The notes under the pieces were generated by a model. The model ran no database searches, was not told where the DNA came from, and saw only the letters and a program-made list of their open reading frames with translations. A DNA stretch of 64,000 nt from positions 62,001-126,000 of the forward strand of contig NZ_JOII01000004.1 of NCBI RefSeq assembly GCF_000719955.1, read 5' to 3'. The position numbers were made by a program, and so were the translations under genes. Source of the DNA: Streptomyces albidoflavus. GTDB taxonomy: Bacteria; Actinomycetota; Actinomycetes; Streptomycetales; Streptomycetaceae. Below, piece after piece: positions 32,486 through 42,041 of the stretch. How positions within the stretch are numbered: position 1 is the first letter of the stretch; each line of letters starts with the position of its first letter.

Positions 32486-33442
32486 ATGGTCCACAAAAGT
32501 TCTCTGTTGCGACTGGTCCCCGAGGCCGCGCCGCAACCCTCCACTCCCCCGGCGCCACGGCGGCTGGGCGCCGTCGAGCTGGTTCCCGGGCTGGTCAGGG
32601 CCGCCGTGGTCTCCATGACGGGGCAGGTGCTGGACCGCACCGAGGTGGCGTTCGACGCGGCCGGGGCGACGGGCGAGGACATCGGCCGGGCGCTGGCCGC
32701 CGCCGCCGAGCTCCTCGCCGCCCACGACCTCCAGGGCGTCGGGGTGGCCGCCGCGGGGCTCGTGGACCCCCTGGCCGGGCTGATCCTGGAGGTCAACGAC
32801 GTGCCGGCGCTGCACGGCTATCCGGTCGCGGAGCGGCTCGGCGCGCTCACCGGGACCGTGGTGCGGGTGGAGCAGCGGGCGAGGCTGCAGGTGCTCGGCG
32901 ACCGCTGGTTCGGCGCGGGCCGGGGCCGGCGTACCTTCGCCTCGGTCTCGACCGGCGAGGTGCTGGGCGTGGGCGTCCTCTACGACGGCGAGGTGATGGC
33001 GCCGCCCGGCGGGCGCAGCGGCGCGCACATGACCGTGTCGGCCAGCGGTGAGCGCTGTACGTGCGGGAGCCGGGGCTGCTGGAAGACGCTTGCCACGACC
33101 GGCTGGCTGCGCTCGCGGACGCGTGCCGCGGGGCTCGCGCAGGCGTCTCTGGAGGAGCTGGTGCGGAGCGAGGACGCCCTTGCCGGGCAGGTGGTGGAGG
33201 AGTACGCGCACAATCTCGCCCTGGGGCTGGTGAACGTGCAGCAGCTCTTCGCGCCGGGCCTGTTCATCCTGCACGGTGAGGCGCGGGAGGGCGGTGAGCG
33301 TTTCCGCACCCTGGTGGAGGAGCGGCTGCGCGAGGCGGTCGCCTTCGCCGGCGCCGAGCAGCCGCGGGTCCTGGTCGGTACGGCCGCCGTCGACGACGTG
33401 GCGCTGCTCGGCGGGGCAGGGCTCGTGCTGTCCCGTCTGTAG
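32486..33442 (+). CDS. Degenerate ROK-family protein without DNA-binding domain
   Basis: This 318-residue protein aligns by pattern with ROK kinases/regulators from GVGVAAAGLVDPLAGLILEVND through DRWFGAGRGRRTFASVSTGEVLGVGVLYDGEVM to the zinc motif CTCGSRGCWK. It lacks the N-terminal winged helix of ROK repressors. The phosphate loop DxGGT is replaced by AVELVPGL, and the END catalytic block reads VEQRARLQVLGD, so the catalytic Asp is missing. Glu after the zinc motif is Lys. It therefore probably binds a sugar or another protein without phosphorylating or binding DNA. It is divergent from the creatininase operon by only 41 bases and convergent with the transporter ATPase gene. Confidence 0.85.
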   Translation: MVHKSSLLRLVPEAAPQPSTPPAPRRLGAVELVPGLVRAAVVSMTGQVLDRTEVAFDAAGATGEDIGRALAAAAELLAAHDLQGVGVAAAGLVDPLAGLILEVNDVPALHGYPVAERLGALTGTVVRVEQRARLQVLGDRWFGAGRGRRTFASVSTGEVLGVGVLYDGEVMAPPGGRSGAHMTVSASGERCTCGSRGCWKTLATTGWLRSRTRAAGLAQASLEELVRSEDALAGQVVEEYAHNLALGLVNVQQLFAPGLFILHGEAREGGERFRTLVEERLREAVAFAGAEQPRVLVGTAAVDDVALLGGAGLVLSRL

Positions 33443-33453
33443 CGGGCCGCGGG

Positions 33454-34319
<866 letters not shown>

Positions 34320-34323
<4 letters not shown>

Positions 34324-35159
34324 GCCGCCTCCAGTCGCGGGGTGGCTGCCAGGAGCCTGCGGGTGTAGGCGTCGGCGGGACGGTCGAAGACGTCGAGGAC
34401 GTCGCCGGTCTCGACGACCCGGCCCTTGTTCATGACCGCGACCCGGTCGGCGGTCTCGGCGACCACGGCGAGGTCGTGGGTGATCAGGACGACGGCCATG
34501 TCGTGCTTGTCCTGGAGGCTGACGAGGAGGTCCAGGATCTGGCGCTGCACGGTGACGTCGAGGGCGGTGGTCGGTTCGTCGGCGATCACCACGCGGGGGC
34601 GGGTCACCAGCGCGGTCGCGATCATCACGCGCTGGCGCAGGCCGCCGGAGAGTTCGTGCGGGTACTGGCGGTAGCGCACCTCCGGGTCGGGGATGCCGAC
34701 CTCGTCCAGGGCGGCCAGGGCGGCCTTTCTGGCCTCGGCGCGGGACTGGCCGGTGTGGAGGCGGAGCACCTCGGCCACCTGGGTGCCGACGCGCTGGAGC
34801 GGGTCCAGGCAGGTCATCGGGTCCTGGAAGACCATGGCGATGTCCCGGCCGCGTACCCGGCCCAGCTCCTTCTCGGAGAGTGTCAGCAGGTCGCGGCCGT
34901 CGAAGCGGATCTGGCCGCCGGTGTAGACGCAGGGCGGGCTCGGGTTGAGGCGCAGCACGGAGAGGGCGGTGGCGCTCTTGCCGCTGCCGGACTCCCCCAC
35001 GACGGCGAGGGTCTCGCCGGCGTGCACGTGCAGGGAGACGTCCTGGACGGCGTGGACGACGGAGCTCTCCAGGCGGAAGTCGACGCTGAGGCGGTCGATC
35101 TCCAGCAGCGGCCGCGCGTCGGCGGGGTGCGGGTCGGTGGTCGCTCGTTCGGTGGTCAT
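34320..35159 (-). CDS. Peptide ABC transporter ATPase 1 (DppD type)
   Basis: This 279-residue ATPase has Walker [11 protein letters not shown]-loop [15 protein letters not shown], signature LSGGLRQR, Walker [13 protein letters not shown] and switch LITHDL, with the C-terminal [12 protein letters not shown] tail. The ATG at 35159 overlaps the stop of the permease gene (ATGA at 35156-35159), which fixes the start; longer readings run into that gene. With the DppF-type partner it forms the nucleotide-binding dimer. Confidence 0.95.
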
Positions 35160-36070
35160 CGGCGGTAGGCCTTCGGGTCCGCGACGTCCCGCAGGGCGTC
35201 GCCGGTGATGTTGATGGCGAGGGAGGTGAGCATCAGCGCGATGCCGGGGAAGACGGCGACCCACCAGGAGGTGCCCAGGTAGAGCTGGCCGTCGGCGAGC
35301 ATGGCGCCCCAGGTGACCGTCTCCTTGGGGACACCGAGGCCGAGGTAGCTCAGGGAGGCCTCGGCGACGATGGCGGCGGCGACGTGCAAGGTGCCGATGG
35401 TGGCCAGCGGCGCCATGACGTTGGGCAGCAGGTGGCGGCGCATGATGGTGACGTCGGTGACGCCGATCGCGCGAGCCTCGGTGATGAAGTCCCGGGTGCG
35501 CAGCGACATCACCTCGGAGCGCACGACCCGGGCGTAGGAGACCCAGCCGGTGAAGCCGAGCACCAGGACCACCAGCCACAGGCCGGAGCCGAGGAAGCCC
35601 ACGACGGCCAGGGCCAGCAGCAGCGAGGGGAAGGCGAGCTGGACGTCCGCCAGGCGCATGAGGGTGCGGTCGGCCCAGCCGCCGAAGTAGCCGGCGGCCA
35701 GGCCCACGGCGGTGCCGATCACGCCGGCCAGCAGCGCGGCTCCGGCGCCGACGAGCAGGGAGACGCGGGCGCCGTGGATGACGCGCGAGAGCATGTCGCG
35801 GCCGAGCTGGTCGGTGCCGAGCAGGTGGGCGCCGGTGCCGCCGTCCTGCCAGGCCGGGGGCCGCAGCCGGATCAGCAGGTCCTGCGTGTTGGGGTCGTAG
35901 GGGGCGATCAGCGGGGCGAACAGGGCGGCGACGAGCAGCAGGGCGAGGACGGCCAGGGCCAGTACGGCGAGCTTGTTGCGCAGCAGGGCGCGCAGGACGA
36001 CGGAGCGCGGGCCGCCGGGGGGTTTCTTCGCCGGGGCCCGGTCGGCCGCGGCGGGGGGTATGACGGTCAT
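35156..36070 (-). CDS. Peptide ABC transporter permease 2 (DppC type)
   Basis: This 304-residue permease has an N-terminal basic region, about six membrane helices, and the EAA-type loop EARAIGVTDVTIMRRHLLPNVMAPL that docks the ATPase. HLLGTDQLGRDMLSRVIHGARVSL is the DppC signature. Its GTG/ATG region at 36067-36070 overlaps the stop of the upstream permease gene. It is part of the five-gene import system. Confidence 0.95.
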   Translation of the reverse strand: MTVIPPAAADRAPAKKPPGGPRSVVLRALLRNKLAVLALAVLALLLVAALFAPLIAPYDPNTQDLLIRLRPPAWQDGGTGAHLLGTDQLGRDMLSRVIHGARVSLLVGAGAALLAGVIGTAVGLAAGYFGGWADRTLMRLADVQLAFPSLLLALAVVGFLGSGLWLVVLVLGFTGWVSYARVVRSEVMSLRTRDFITEARAIGVTDVTIMRRHLLPNVMAPLATIGTLHVAAAIVAEASLSYLGLGVPKETVTWGAMLADGQLYLGTSWWVAVFPGIALMLTSLAINITGDALRDVADPKAYRR

Positions 36071-37059
36071 CGTGACGTCCTCACCCTCGGGTCGAGGAAG
36101 CTGTAGGAGAGGTCGACGAGCAGGTTCACCACGACGAAAGTGGCGGCGAAGAAGAGGACGGTGGCCTGGACGAGGGGGAAGTCGCGGTTGGAGATCGCCT
36201 CGATGGTGAGCTGTCCGACGCCCGGCCAGGAGAAGACGCGTTCGGTGAGGATCGCGCCGCCGAGCAGGTTGCCCACTTCGAGGCCGATGACGGTCACCAC
36301 CGGCAGGGACGCGTTGCGCAGCCCGTGCCGGAGCACCAGCTGGAACGGCCCGAAGCCCTTGGCGCGGGCGCTGCGGATGTGGTCGGAGGAGAGGACGTCG
36401 ATCAGCGAGGAGCGCAGCAGGCGGGCGACGACGGCGACGGAGTACACGGCGAGGGTGACGGCGGGCAGGATCAGGTTGGCGAGGGTGCCGTACCCGGAGG
36501 CGGGCAGGATCCTGAGCCAGACGGCGAAGACCAGGATGAGCAGGATGCCGACCCAGAAGGGCGGGGCGGACTGGCCGAGCAGGACGCCGGTCATCACGGT
36601 GTGGTCGGTGCCCCGGCCGCGGCGCATGGCGGCGAGGATGCCGGCCGGGATCGCCACCACGAGGGTCACGGCGAGGGCGGCGGCGGCCAGTTCGACGGTG
36701 GCCGGGAGCCGGTCGGCGAGGATCTCGCCGACGGGCTGTCCGTAGACGAGGGAGTCACCGAAGTCGAACCGGATCAGTCCCCGGAGGTAGTCGAGGTACT
36801 GGGCGAAGAGGGGCTGGTCCAGGCCGAGCGAGTGGCGCAGCACCTGCTCCTGTTCGGCGGTGGCGTCCGGCGGCAGCAGGATCTTCACGGGGTCGCCGGA
36901 GAGGCGTACGAGGAAGAAGGCGACGGTCGCCGTGCAGAGGAGGACGAACAGGGCGGTGGCGAGGCGCCGGGCGACTCCGCGCAGCGCCCCCGCCCGGTCG
37001 GCTCGGCGCGCGGGTGTCTGCGTCGGGGTGGGTGGTGTGTCGAGGGTGGTGGCGCTCAT
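36067..37059 (-). CDS. Peptide ABC transporter permease 1 (DppB type)
   Basis: This 330-residue permease has a first helix (LATALFVLLCTATVAFFLVRLSGDP), the DppB-type N-terminal extension, five further helices and the coupling loop ARAKGFGPFQLVLRHGLRNASLPVV. It ends LSYSFLDPRVR, a usual DppB finish. The ATG at 37059 overlaps the stop of the binding-protein gene (37056-37059). With the DppC-type partner it forms the membrane channel. Confidence 0.95.
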   Translation of the reverse strand: MSATTLDTPPTPTQTPARRADRAGALRGVARRLATALFVLLCTATVAFFLVRLSGDPVKILLPPDATAEQEQVLRHSLGLDQPLFAQYLDYLRGLIRFDFGDSLVYGQPVGEILADRLPATVELAAAALAVTLVVAIPAGILAAMRRGRGTDHTVMTGVLLGQSAPPFWVGILLILVFAVWLRILPASGYGTLANLILPAVTLAVYSVAVVARLLRSSLIDVLSSDHIRSARAKGFGPFQLVLRHGLRNASLPVVTVIGLEVGNLLGGAILTERVFSWPGVGQLTIEAISNRDFPLVQATVLFFAATFVVVNLLVDLSYSFLDPRVRTSR

Positions 37060-38633
37060 CGGGACACCTCCGCGCTCTCCATGGCGAGGACGCCCGCCGA
37101 TCCGGGGGTCCAGCGGGGCCGCTCGTTGCGGGCGAAGATGTTGTCGATCTGGTAGAGGAAGACGAACGGGGCCTCCTCGCGCATCAGGCGTTGGAGGTCG
37201 GAGAAGGCCCGCTCGCGCTCGGCCGGGTCCTCGGACAGTTCCTCGATGTCGACGAGCCGGTCGGCCTCCTTGGAGTGCCAGCGGCTCTGGCGGCGGTCGC
37301 TGCGCACGTTGGACTGGACCATGCTGGCTCCGTCCATCGTCCAGACGGTGCTGGCGGCGAGGTAGACGGGGCCGAGGGCGCCCCGGTTGTCGGAGGTGAG
37401 CCGGGCGGAGTAGGTGCCGGGGTCGATCAGGTTGACGCGGGCGTCCACCCCTGCCCTGGCGAGCAGTCCCGACAGGGCCTCCGCGACGTTGGCGTCGACG
37501 TTGGAGGCGGTGAGTGTGGTCGAGAAGCCCTGGGGGAAGCCGGCTTCGGCGAGCAGCTCGCGCGCCGTGCTGACCGAGCGGGTGAAGGGCTTGACGGTGG
37601 GGTCGAATCCGAAGGCGCCGCGCGGGACGAGGGCGGGGGTCTCGGTGGCCTTGCCGCCGAGGACGGCCTTGATCAGCAGAGGGACGTCGACCGCGTGGTT
37701 GAGCGCCCGGCGTACGCGACTGTCCTGGAGCGGTCCGCGTTCCAGGGTGTTCAGGGAGAGGTAGGCGGTGCGGATGCCGGTGTGACCGTCGAGTGAGACG
37801 CCGCCGTAGCCGTCGAGTTGCTGGGCGGCGTCCGGCGTGAGCCCGGCGACGAGGTCGACGCCTCCGCTCTGGAGAGCGGCCAGGGAGGACGAGGGGTTGG
37901 GCGCGGGGCTGAAGACCACCCCGTCGACGGCCGGGCGTCCGTTCCAGTGGTCGTCGTAGGCGCGCAGGCGCAGTTCGTGGTCGCGCTGCCAGCCGGCGAA
38001 GGTGAAGGGGCCGGTGCCCACCGGGTCCGCGGCGAACTGGGCGTCGCCCACCTCGGCGAGGTGGCGCGGTGGCACCACCACGCCGCCGAATAGGGAGAGT
38101 TTGGCGGGCAGGATGGGGTCGTGCACGGTGGTGTGCAGGTCCACGGTGAGCCGGTCGACGACCGTGACGCCCTCGACGAAGCGCAGTTCGACGATGGGCG
38201 ACTTGGTGGCCGGGTCGAGCAGGCGCTCGATGCTGAAGGCGACGGCCCGCGCGTCACACGTCTCCCCGTTGTGGAAGGTCACCCCCGGGCGGAGCGTGAA
38301 CCGCCACGTCCGCGCGTCGGTCGCCTTCCAGGAGAGGGCGAGCCTGGGGTGCAGCTTGTTGTCCCGGCCGCGGGTGGTGAGGGTGTCGAACATGTTGATC
38401 AGGACGTTCATCGAGACCATGTCGCCCTGCTTCTGCGGGTCCAGCGTCTTGGGGTCGCCCGGCTGGGAGACCCGCAGGACGTTGCCGGCCCGGTCCGCGC
38501 CGGTGGTCGTGGAGCAGGCGCCGAGGAGCGCCGGAGCGCTGAGCGCGCCGAGCAGCAGGCCCCCGGTCCGCAGGACGTGACGGCGGCTGGGGCCGCTGTG
38601 GCCGGTGAGGCTCTCGCGCAGAGATCGTTCCAT
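37056..38633 (-). CDS. Tat-type lipoprotein solute-binding protein (SBP_bac_5)
   Basis: This 525-residue binding protein starts with SRRHVLRTGGLLLGALSAPA, a twin-arginine-like motif, and a lipobox LLGAC with the lipidated Cys near residue 40. The mature part is of the peptide/nickel-binding family 5 type, with LDPQKQGDMVSMNVLINMFDTLTT and WRFTLRPGVTFHNGETCDARAVAFSIERLLDP in substance. It gives the transporter its specificity, which may be a peptide, a glycoside or a non-peptide amide. It is the first transporter gene, divergent from an IclR gene across 54 bases; the start codon lies in TTCCAT, which is the inverse of ATGGAA found 25 bases away. Confidence 0.93.
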   Translation of the reverse strand: MERSLRESLTGHSGPSRRHVLRTGGLLLGALSAPALLGACSTTTGADRAGNVLRVSQPGDPKTLDPQKQGDMVSMNVLINMFDTLTTRGRDNKLHPRLALSWKATDARTWRFTLRPGVTFHNGETCDARAVAFSIERLLDPATKSPIVELRFVEGVTVVDRLTVDLHTTVHDPILPAKLSLFGGVVVPPRHLAEVGDAQFAADPVGTGPFTFAGWQRDHELRLRAYDDHWNGRPAVDGVVFSPAPNPSSSLAALQSGGVDLVAGLTPDAAQQLDGYGGVSLDGHTGIRTAYLSLNTLERGPLQDSRVRRALNHAVDVPLLIKAVLGGKATETPALVPRGAFGFDPTVKPFTRSVSTARELLAEAGFPQGFSTTLTASNVDANVAEALSGLLARAGVDARVNLIDPGTYSARLTSDNRGALGPVYLAASTVWTMDGASMVQSNVRSDRRQSRWHSKEADRLVDIEELSEDPAERERAFSDLQRLMREEAPFVFLYQIDNIFARNERPRWTPGSAGVLAMESAEVSR

Positions 38634-38687
38634 TGAAAAACACCTCCGTTCCGTCAGATGGAATGCGGTTGGGTTAAGCTAAGCGAC

Positions 38688-39524
38688 ATGGTGAAAGCGG
38701 TCAACACCCGGTCGGTGGACCAGGAACTCGTGAAAGGCCCTGTCGACAAGGCGATGGAGGTGCTGGAAGCCCTCGTCCTCCCAGGCGGTCCGCACCGGTT
38801 GGGGGACATCGCGCGCCGCACCGGGCTGACCAAACCCACCGTCCACCGGCACCTCAGAACGATGACCGAGTACGGCTTCGCGGAACCCGCCGAGGGCGGC
38901 AGCTACCGCCCCGGTCCCCGCCTGCTGGGTCTGGCCGCGGCGGCCCTGAACGACAGCCGCGCCATCGAGCTGATCCGCCCCGTCCTCGCCGACCTCCGCG
39001 CCCGCACCGGCCATGTCGCCTTCTACGCCGTGCGGCACGCCGGCGACGCCGTGTACCTGGAGCAGTCGGAGCCGGCCCGGGAGTACCGGGTGAGCACCCG
39101 GCCCGGCCACAGCACCCCGCTCCACGCCTGCGGCGTGGGGCTCGCCATGCTGTCGGCCCTGCCCGCGGAGGAGGCCGAAGCCGTCCTCGGCGTACCGGAG
39201 CTGGAGGCCCGTACCCCGCAGGCACCCACCGACCCGGCGGCGTTGCGAGCCGTGCTGGCGCGGGCGGCGCTGTGCGGGTACGCCGTGGACGACGAGTACG
39301 ACGAGCCGGACGTACGGTCGGTCGCGGCCCCCGTTGTGGACGCCCGGGGGGAGGTCGTGGGCGCGATCGGCATCTCCGGCCTGACCTTCACCCTCGACCC
39401 CGAGAGCACGCAGGTGTACGGGCCGATGGTGCGGGCCGCCGCGCGTACCGTCTCCACCCAACTCGGCGCCCGCACACCGGTGCTCGGCGCGGTGCCGGCC
39501 GAGGGGCGGGGGAAGCGGTCATGA
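38688..39524 (+). CDS. IclR-family regulator of the peptide-transport cluster
   Basis: This 278-residue regulator has a winged helix (about residues 18-80; HRLGDIARRTGLTKPTVHRHL) and an IclR effector domain (VAFYAVRHAGDAVYLEQSEPAREYRVSTRPGHSTPLHACGVGLAML in substance; APVVDARGEVVGAIGISGLTF). The ATG at 38688 lacks a ribosome site; a TAAGCT hexamer seven bases upstream would fit a leaderless message. It is divergent from the binding-protein gene and overlaps the serine hydrolase gene by four bases. It probably governs both directions through the 54-base gap, where the pair TTCCAT/ATGGAA is a weak operator candidate. Confidence 0.88.
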   Translation: MVKAVNTRSVDQELVKGPVDKAMEVLEALVLPGGPHRLGDIARRTGLTKPTVHRHLRTMTEYGFAEPAEGGSYRPGPRLLGLAAAALNDSRAIELIRPVLADLRARTGHVAFYAVRHAGDAVYLEQSEPAREYRVSTRPGHSTPLHACGVGLAMLSALPAEEAEAVLGVPELEARTPQAPTDPAALRAVLARAALCGYAVDDEYDEPDVRSVAAPVVDARGEVVGAIGISGLTFTLDPESTQVYGPMVRAAARTVSTQLGARTPVLGAVPAEGRGKRS

Positions 39525-40576
39525 GCGCACTGGCCGAACTCCTCGCCGGCGCACGGGAGCAGCGGGTCTTCTCGGGCGCCGCCTGGTCCGTCGGGGACGC
39601 CCGGGGGCCGCTGGACCGGGGCTGGACCGGAACCCGCAGCTGGGAGGGCCCGCCGCTGGACGGCACCGACGTGTGGGACCTCGCCTCGGTGACGAAGCCG
39701 GTCGCGGGACTCGTGGTCATGGCCCTCGTCGAACGGGGCGCGCTGGACCTCGACTCCACCGTCGGCGCCCACCTCGCGGAGTACCGGGGCGGCGACAAGG
39801 CGGAGCTGACGGTGCGCCAGCTTCTCACGCACACCTCGGGCATACCGGGACAGGTGCCGCTCTACCGCGACCACCCCACCCGCGCCTCCCTGCTGGAGGC
39901 CGTACGCCTGCTGCCCCTGACCGCGAAGCCCGGCACCCGTGTCCAGTACTCCTCGCAGGGGCTCATCATCCTGGGCCTGATCGCCGAGGCGGCGGCCGGC
40001 CGGCCGCTCGACGTTCTGGTGGAGGAGCTGGTCTGCGCCCCGCTCGGCCTGCGGGACACGGTCTTCCGGCCGGACGCCGGGCGCCGGGCCCGCGCGGTGG
40101 CCACCGAGTACTGCCCCTGGCGGGGGCGGCTCGTGGTGGGCGAGGTCCACGACGAGAACGCGGTCGTCCTCGGCGGGGTGGGCGGACACGCGGGGCTGTT
40201 CTCGACCCTCACGGACATGGAAAGGCTGGGCACCGCGCTCGCGGCCTGCGGCCGGGGCCTGCTGCGGCCGGACACCTTCGCCCTGATGACGGCCGCCCAC
40301 ACGGACCACCTGAACGAACGGCGCGCACTGGCCTGGCAGGGCCGCGACCCGGCCGGCTCCCCCGCCGGACAGGCCTTCGGCCCGAAGTCGTACGGCCACA
40401 CGGGCTTCACCGGCACCAGTCTCTGGGTCGACCCGGAAACCGGCCGCTACGCCGTCCTGCTCACCAACCGGGTCCACCCGACACGGACCGGCGAGTCGGT
40501 CACCGGCGTGCGCCGGGCCTTCCACGACGCCGCCGCGGCACTCCGGGCGGACGACCGGCCTCCGTCGCGTACCTAG
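39521..40576 (+). CDS. Serine hydrolase, class C beta-lactamase/esterase family
   Basis: This 351-residue protein keeps the serine-penicillin-binding motifs: Ser56-x-x-Lys59 in LASVTKP, Tyr in VQYSSQG (Tyr-x-x form) and HTG in SYGHTGFTG. It lacks a signal peptide, so it acts in the cytoplasm and not as a secreted beta-lactamase; EstB-type esterase, D-aminopeptidase or amidase activity is more likely. Its ATG overlaps the IclR stop (ATGA at 39521-39524). This coupling suggests that it acts on, or makes the effector from, the compound brought in by the divergent ABC transporter. Confidence 0.9.
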   Translation: MSALAELLAGAREQRVFSGAAWSVGDARGPLDRGWTGTRSWEGPPLDGTDVWDLASVTKPVAGLVVMALVERGALDLDSTVGAHLAEYRGGDKAELTVRQLLTHTSGIPGQVPLYRDHPTRASLLEAVRLLPLTAKPGTRVQYSSQGLIILGLIAEAAAGRPLDVLVEELVCAPLGLRDTVFRPDAGRRARAVATEYCPWRGRLVVGEVHDENAVVLGGVGGHAGLFSTLTDMERLGTALAACGRGLLRPDTFALMTAAHTDHLNERRALAWQGRDPAGSPAGQAFGPKSYGHTGFTGTSLWVDPETGRYAVLLTNRVHPTRTGESVTGVRRAFHDAAAALRADDRPPSRT

Positions 40577-40696
40577 GTGTCCAGGGCGTGCCTCTCACCT
40601 CGCCCGGCACCGCCCGGATCTGACGGCCGTTCGGCCCGAACGGCCCGTGCCGTAGGCTGCCGTCCGGCCGGGAAGCAGCACGGGGGGAGCGGGAAA

Positions 40697-41800
40697 CTGC
40701 AGGTCGAGGCGGAGATACGGGGACGGCGGCGGATACCCGGGAAGCGGGCGTTCGCGGTCGGGGTGGTGGTGCTCGCGCTGCTCGCGGGCGCCGGGTGGCT
40801 GGCCAAGCCGCTGTGGCAGCCGTGGTGGTACGCGGCGACCTTGTGCGGGGGCAGCCTCTCCGGCGGGGAACTCGCCGGACTCCTGCCGGCCGAGCAGCTC
40901 CGGGCGAGCGAGGACACCTTCGGCTCGGGGCGGACCCGGCTGACGTGCGGGGTCGACGAGAGCGACGGCCGGCACTTCGTCCTCGACGTCGAGGCGGAGA
41001 TCGACACCGGCGCGCCGCTGGGGCCGCTGGGGATGGAGTTCACGGTCCCGAGGGATGTCCAGGACGTGTACCCCGCCTCGGTTCCGGGGTTCTACGGGAA
41101 GTTCGGTCCGGTGATCGTCCAGGAGTGCCCGGAGCTGGGGCGGGACTCCGAGGGGCGCAAGCAGCGCCTCGTCACCAAGGTGTACACGCACGGCGTCGAG
41201 AGCGACGCCTCGCCGGAGTCGTTGCGTACCGCCGTGCGGATCGCCAACACCGCCGACGCCGAGACCGGGTGCGGCGCCGGTCCGCTGCCGCTGCCGGAGC
41301 GGGTCGAACCGCCCCGGGAGCTGTCCCCTGGCCGTGCCAAGGGGACGATGTGTGGCTGGCTCGCCGGCCGGAACCTGCCGAGGAGCCCGTCCGGCAAGGC
41401 GTGGAAGGTACTCGCGCCGACGGCCCCGGACGCCTCGATCACCCGGTGTGCGCTGGTCGACTCCGGGACGGGAGAGACGGCTCTCCACCTCTCGGGCTGG
41501 TACGGCGACTGGGCGGAGGAGCCCTTCGAGCGGCTGCTGTCGGCCAACGTCGAGATCCCCGAGGACCTCAGCCCCCACGACGCCCTGCTCGGCCCGGACT
41601 TCGGGCGTGCCAGGGCCCGGTGCGCCGGAGAACCCGCCAGCTTCCTCGCCACCAGCTACACCCGGAACAACGACGGACCGGCCCTGCCGATGAGCCAGGT
41701 GCGGCACCTCCTCGGCGCGTTCACGGCCGACCAGGCCGAACGCCGCGACTGCACCGGGGTGGAACTTCCCGGCCCGAAGGTCCATCCGGACGGGGACTGA
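40697..41800 (+). CDS. Membrane-anchored Cys-rich extracytoplasmic protein (unknown)
   Basis: This protein has about 367 residues if started here. It has one N-terminal membrane helix (KRAFAVGVVVLALLAGAGWL) and an outside part with eight Cys residues. Two similar halves are visible: LCGGSLSGGELAGLLP ... LTCGVDESDGRHFVLDV, and MCGWLAGRNLPRSPSG ... TRCALVDSGTGETALHL, suggesting an internal duplication held by disulfides. No family is recognised. The frame opens at a GTG at 40577 right after the hydrolase stop, but bases 40577-40695 lack coding bias. A CTG at 40697, seven bases after GGGGGGAG, fits the start best; CTG starts are rare, so this is uncertain. Confidence 0.75.
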   Translation: MQVEAEIRGRRRIPGKRAFAVGVVVLALLAGAGWLAKPLWQPWWYAATLCGGSLSGGELAGLLPAEQLRASEDTFGSGRTRLTCGVDESDGRHFVLDVEAEIDTGAPLGPLGMEFTVPRDVQDVYPASVPGFYGKFGPVIVQECPELGRDSEGRKQRLVTKVYTHGVESDASPESLRTAVRIANTADAETGCGAGPLPLPERVEPPRELSPGRAKGTMCGWLAGRNLPRSPSGKAWKVLAPTAPDASITRCALVDSGTGETALHLSGWYGDWAEEPFERLLSANVEIPEDLSPHDALLGPDFGRARARCAGEPASFLATSYTRNNDGPALPMSQVRHLLGAFTADQAERRDCTGVELPGPKVHPDGD

Positions 41801-41803
41801 ACG

Positions 41804-42013
41804 GACCTCGGCAGGGGCCCGCCGGGGCTGATCGTCGCCGCTGACGGACCGGTTCCGGTTGCGGTTCTTGTCCAGGTGGCGGACGAGTTCGGCCGCGCCC
41901 AGGGTCAGCCGGGAGACGACGCGTACCCAGCGGGGGCCGCCGCGGGCCGCCCAGACCACGCAGACGCAGCCCCCGACGGCGAGTGCCAGGACGACGAGCA
42001 GCAGACCGCGCAT
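41804..42013 (-). CDS. Probable small membrane protein, 3-prime end unresolved
   Basis: From the ATG at 42013 (GGAGGTG seven bases upstream) the frame reads MRGLLLVVLALAVGGCVCVV, one membrane helix, then WAARGGPRWVRVVSRLTLGAAELVRHLDKNRNRNR. The first 55-60 codons have strong third-base GC bias and look coding. No stop follows where a protein of this size should end; the frame stays open to 40595, antisense to the neighbouring gene, and the later part has shadow-like composition. The right boundary given is therefore nominal. It lies 28 bases after the disaccharide phosphorylase gene on the same strand. Function is unknown. Confidence 0.4.
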
Positions 42014-42041
42014 GTTCCCCACCTCCGGGTGTGCCCGTGCG

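Noticed and set aside
39521..40576. Resistance beta-lactamase
   Set aside because: The serine-enzyme motifs are present, but there is no signal peptide and the gene is coupled to a catabolic IclR gene, so a cytoplasmic esterase or peptidase role is more likely.
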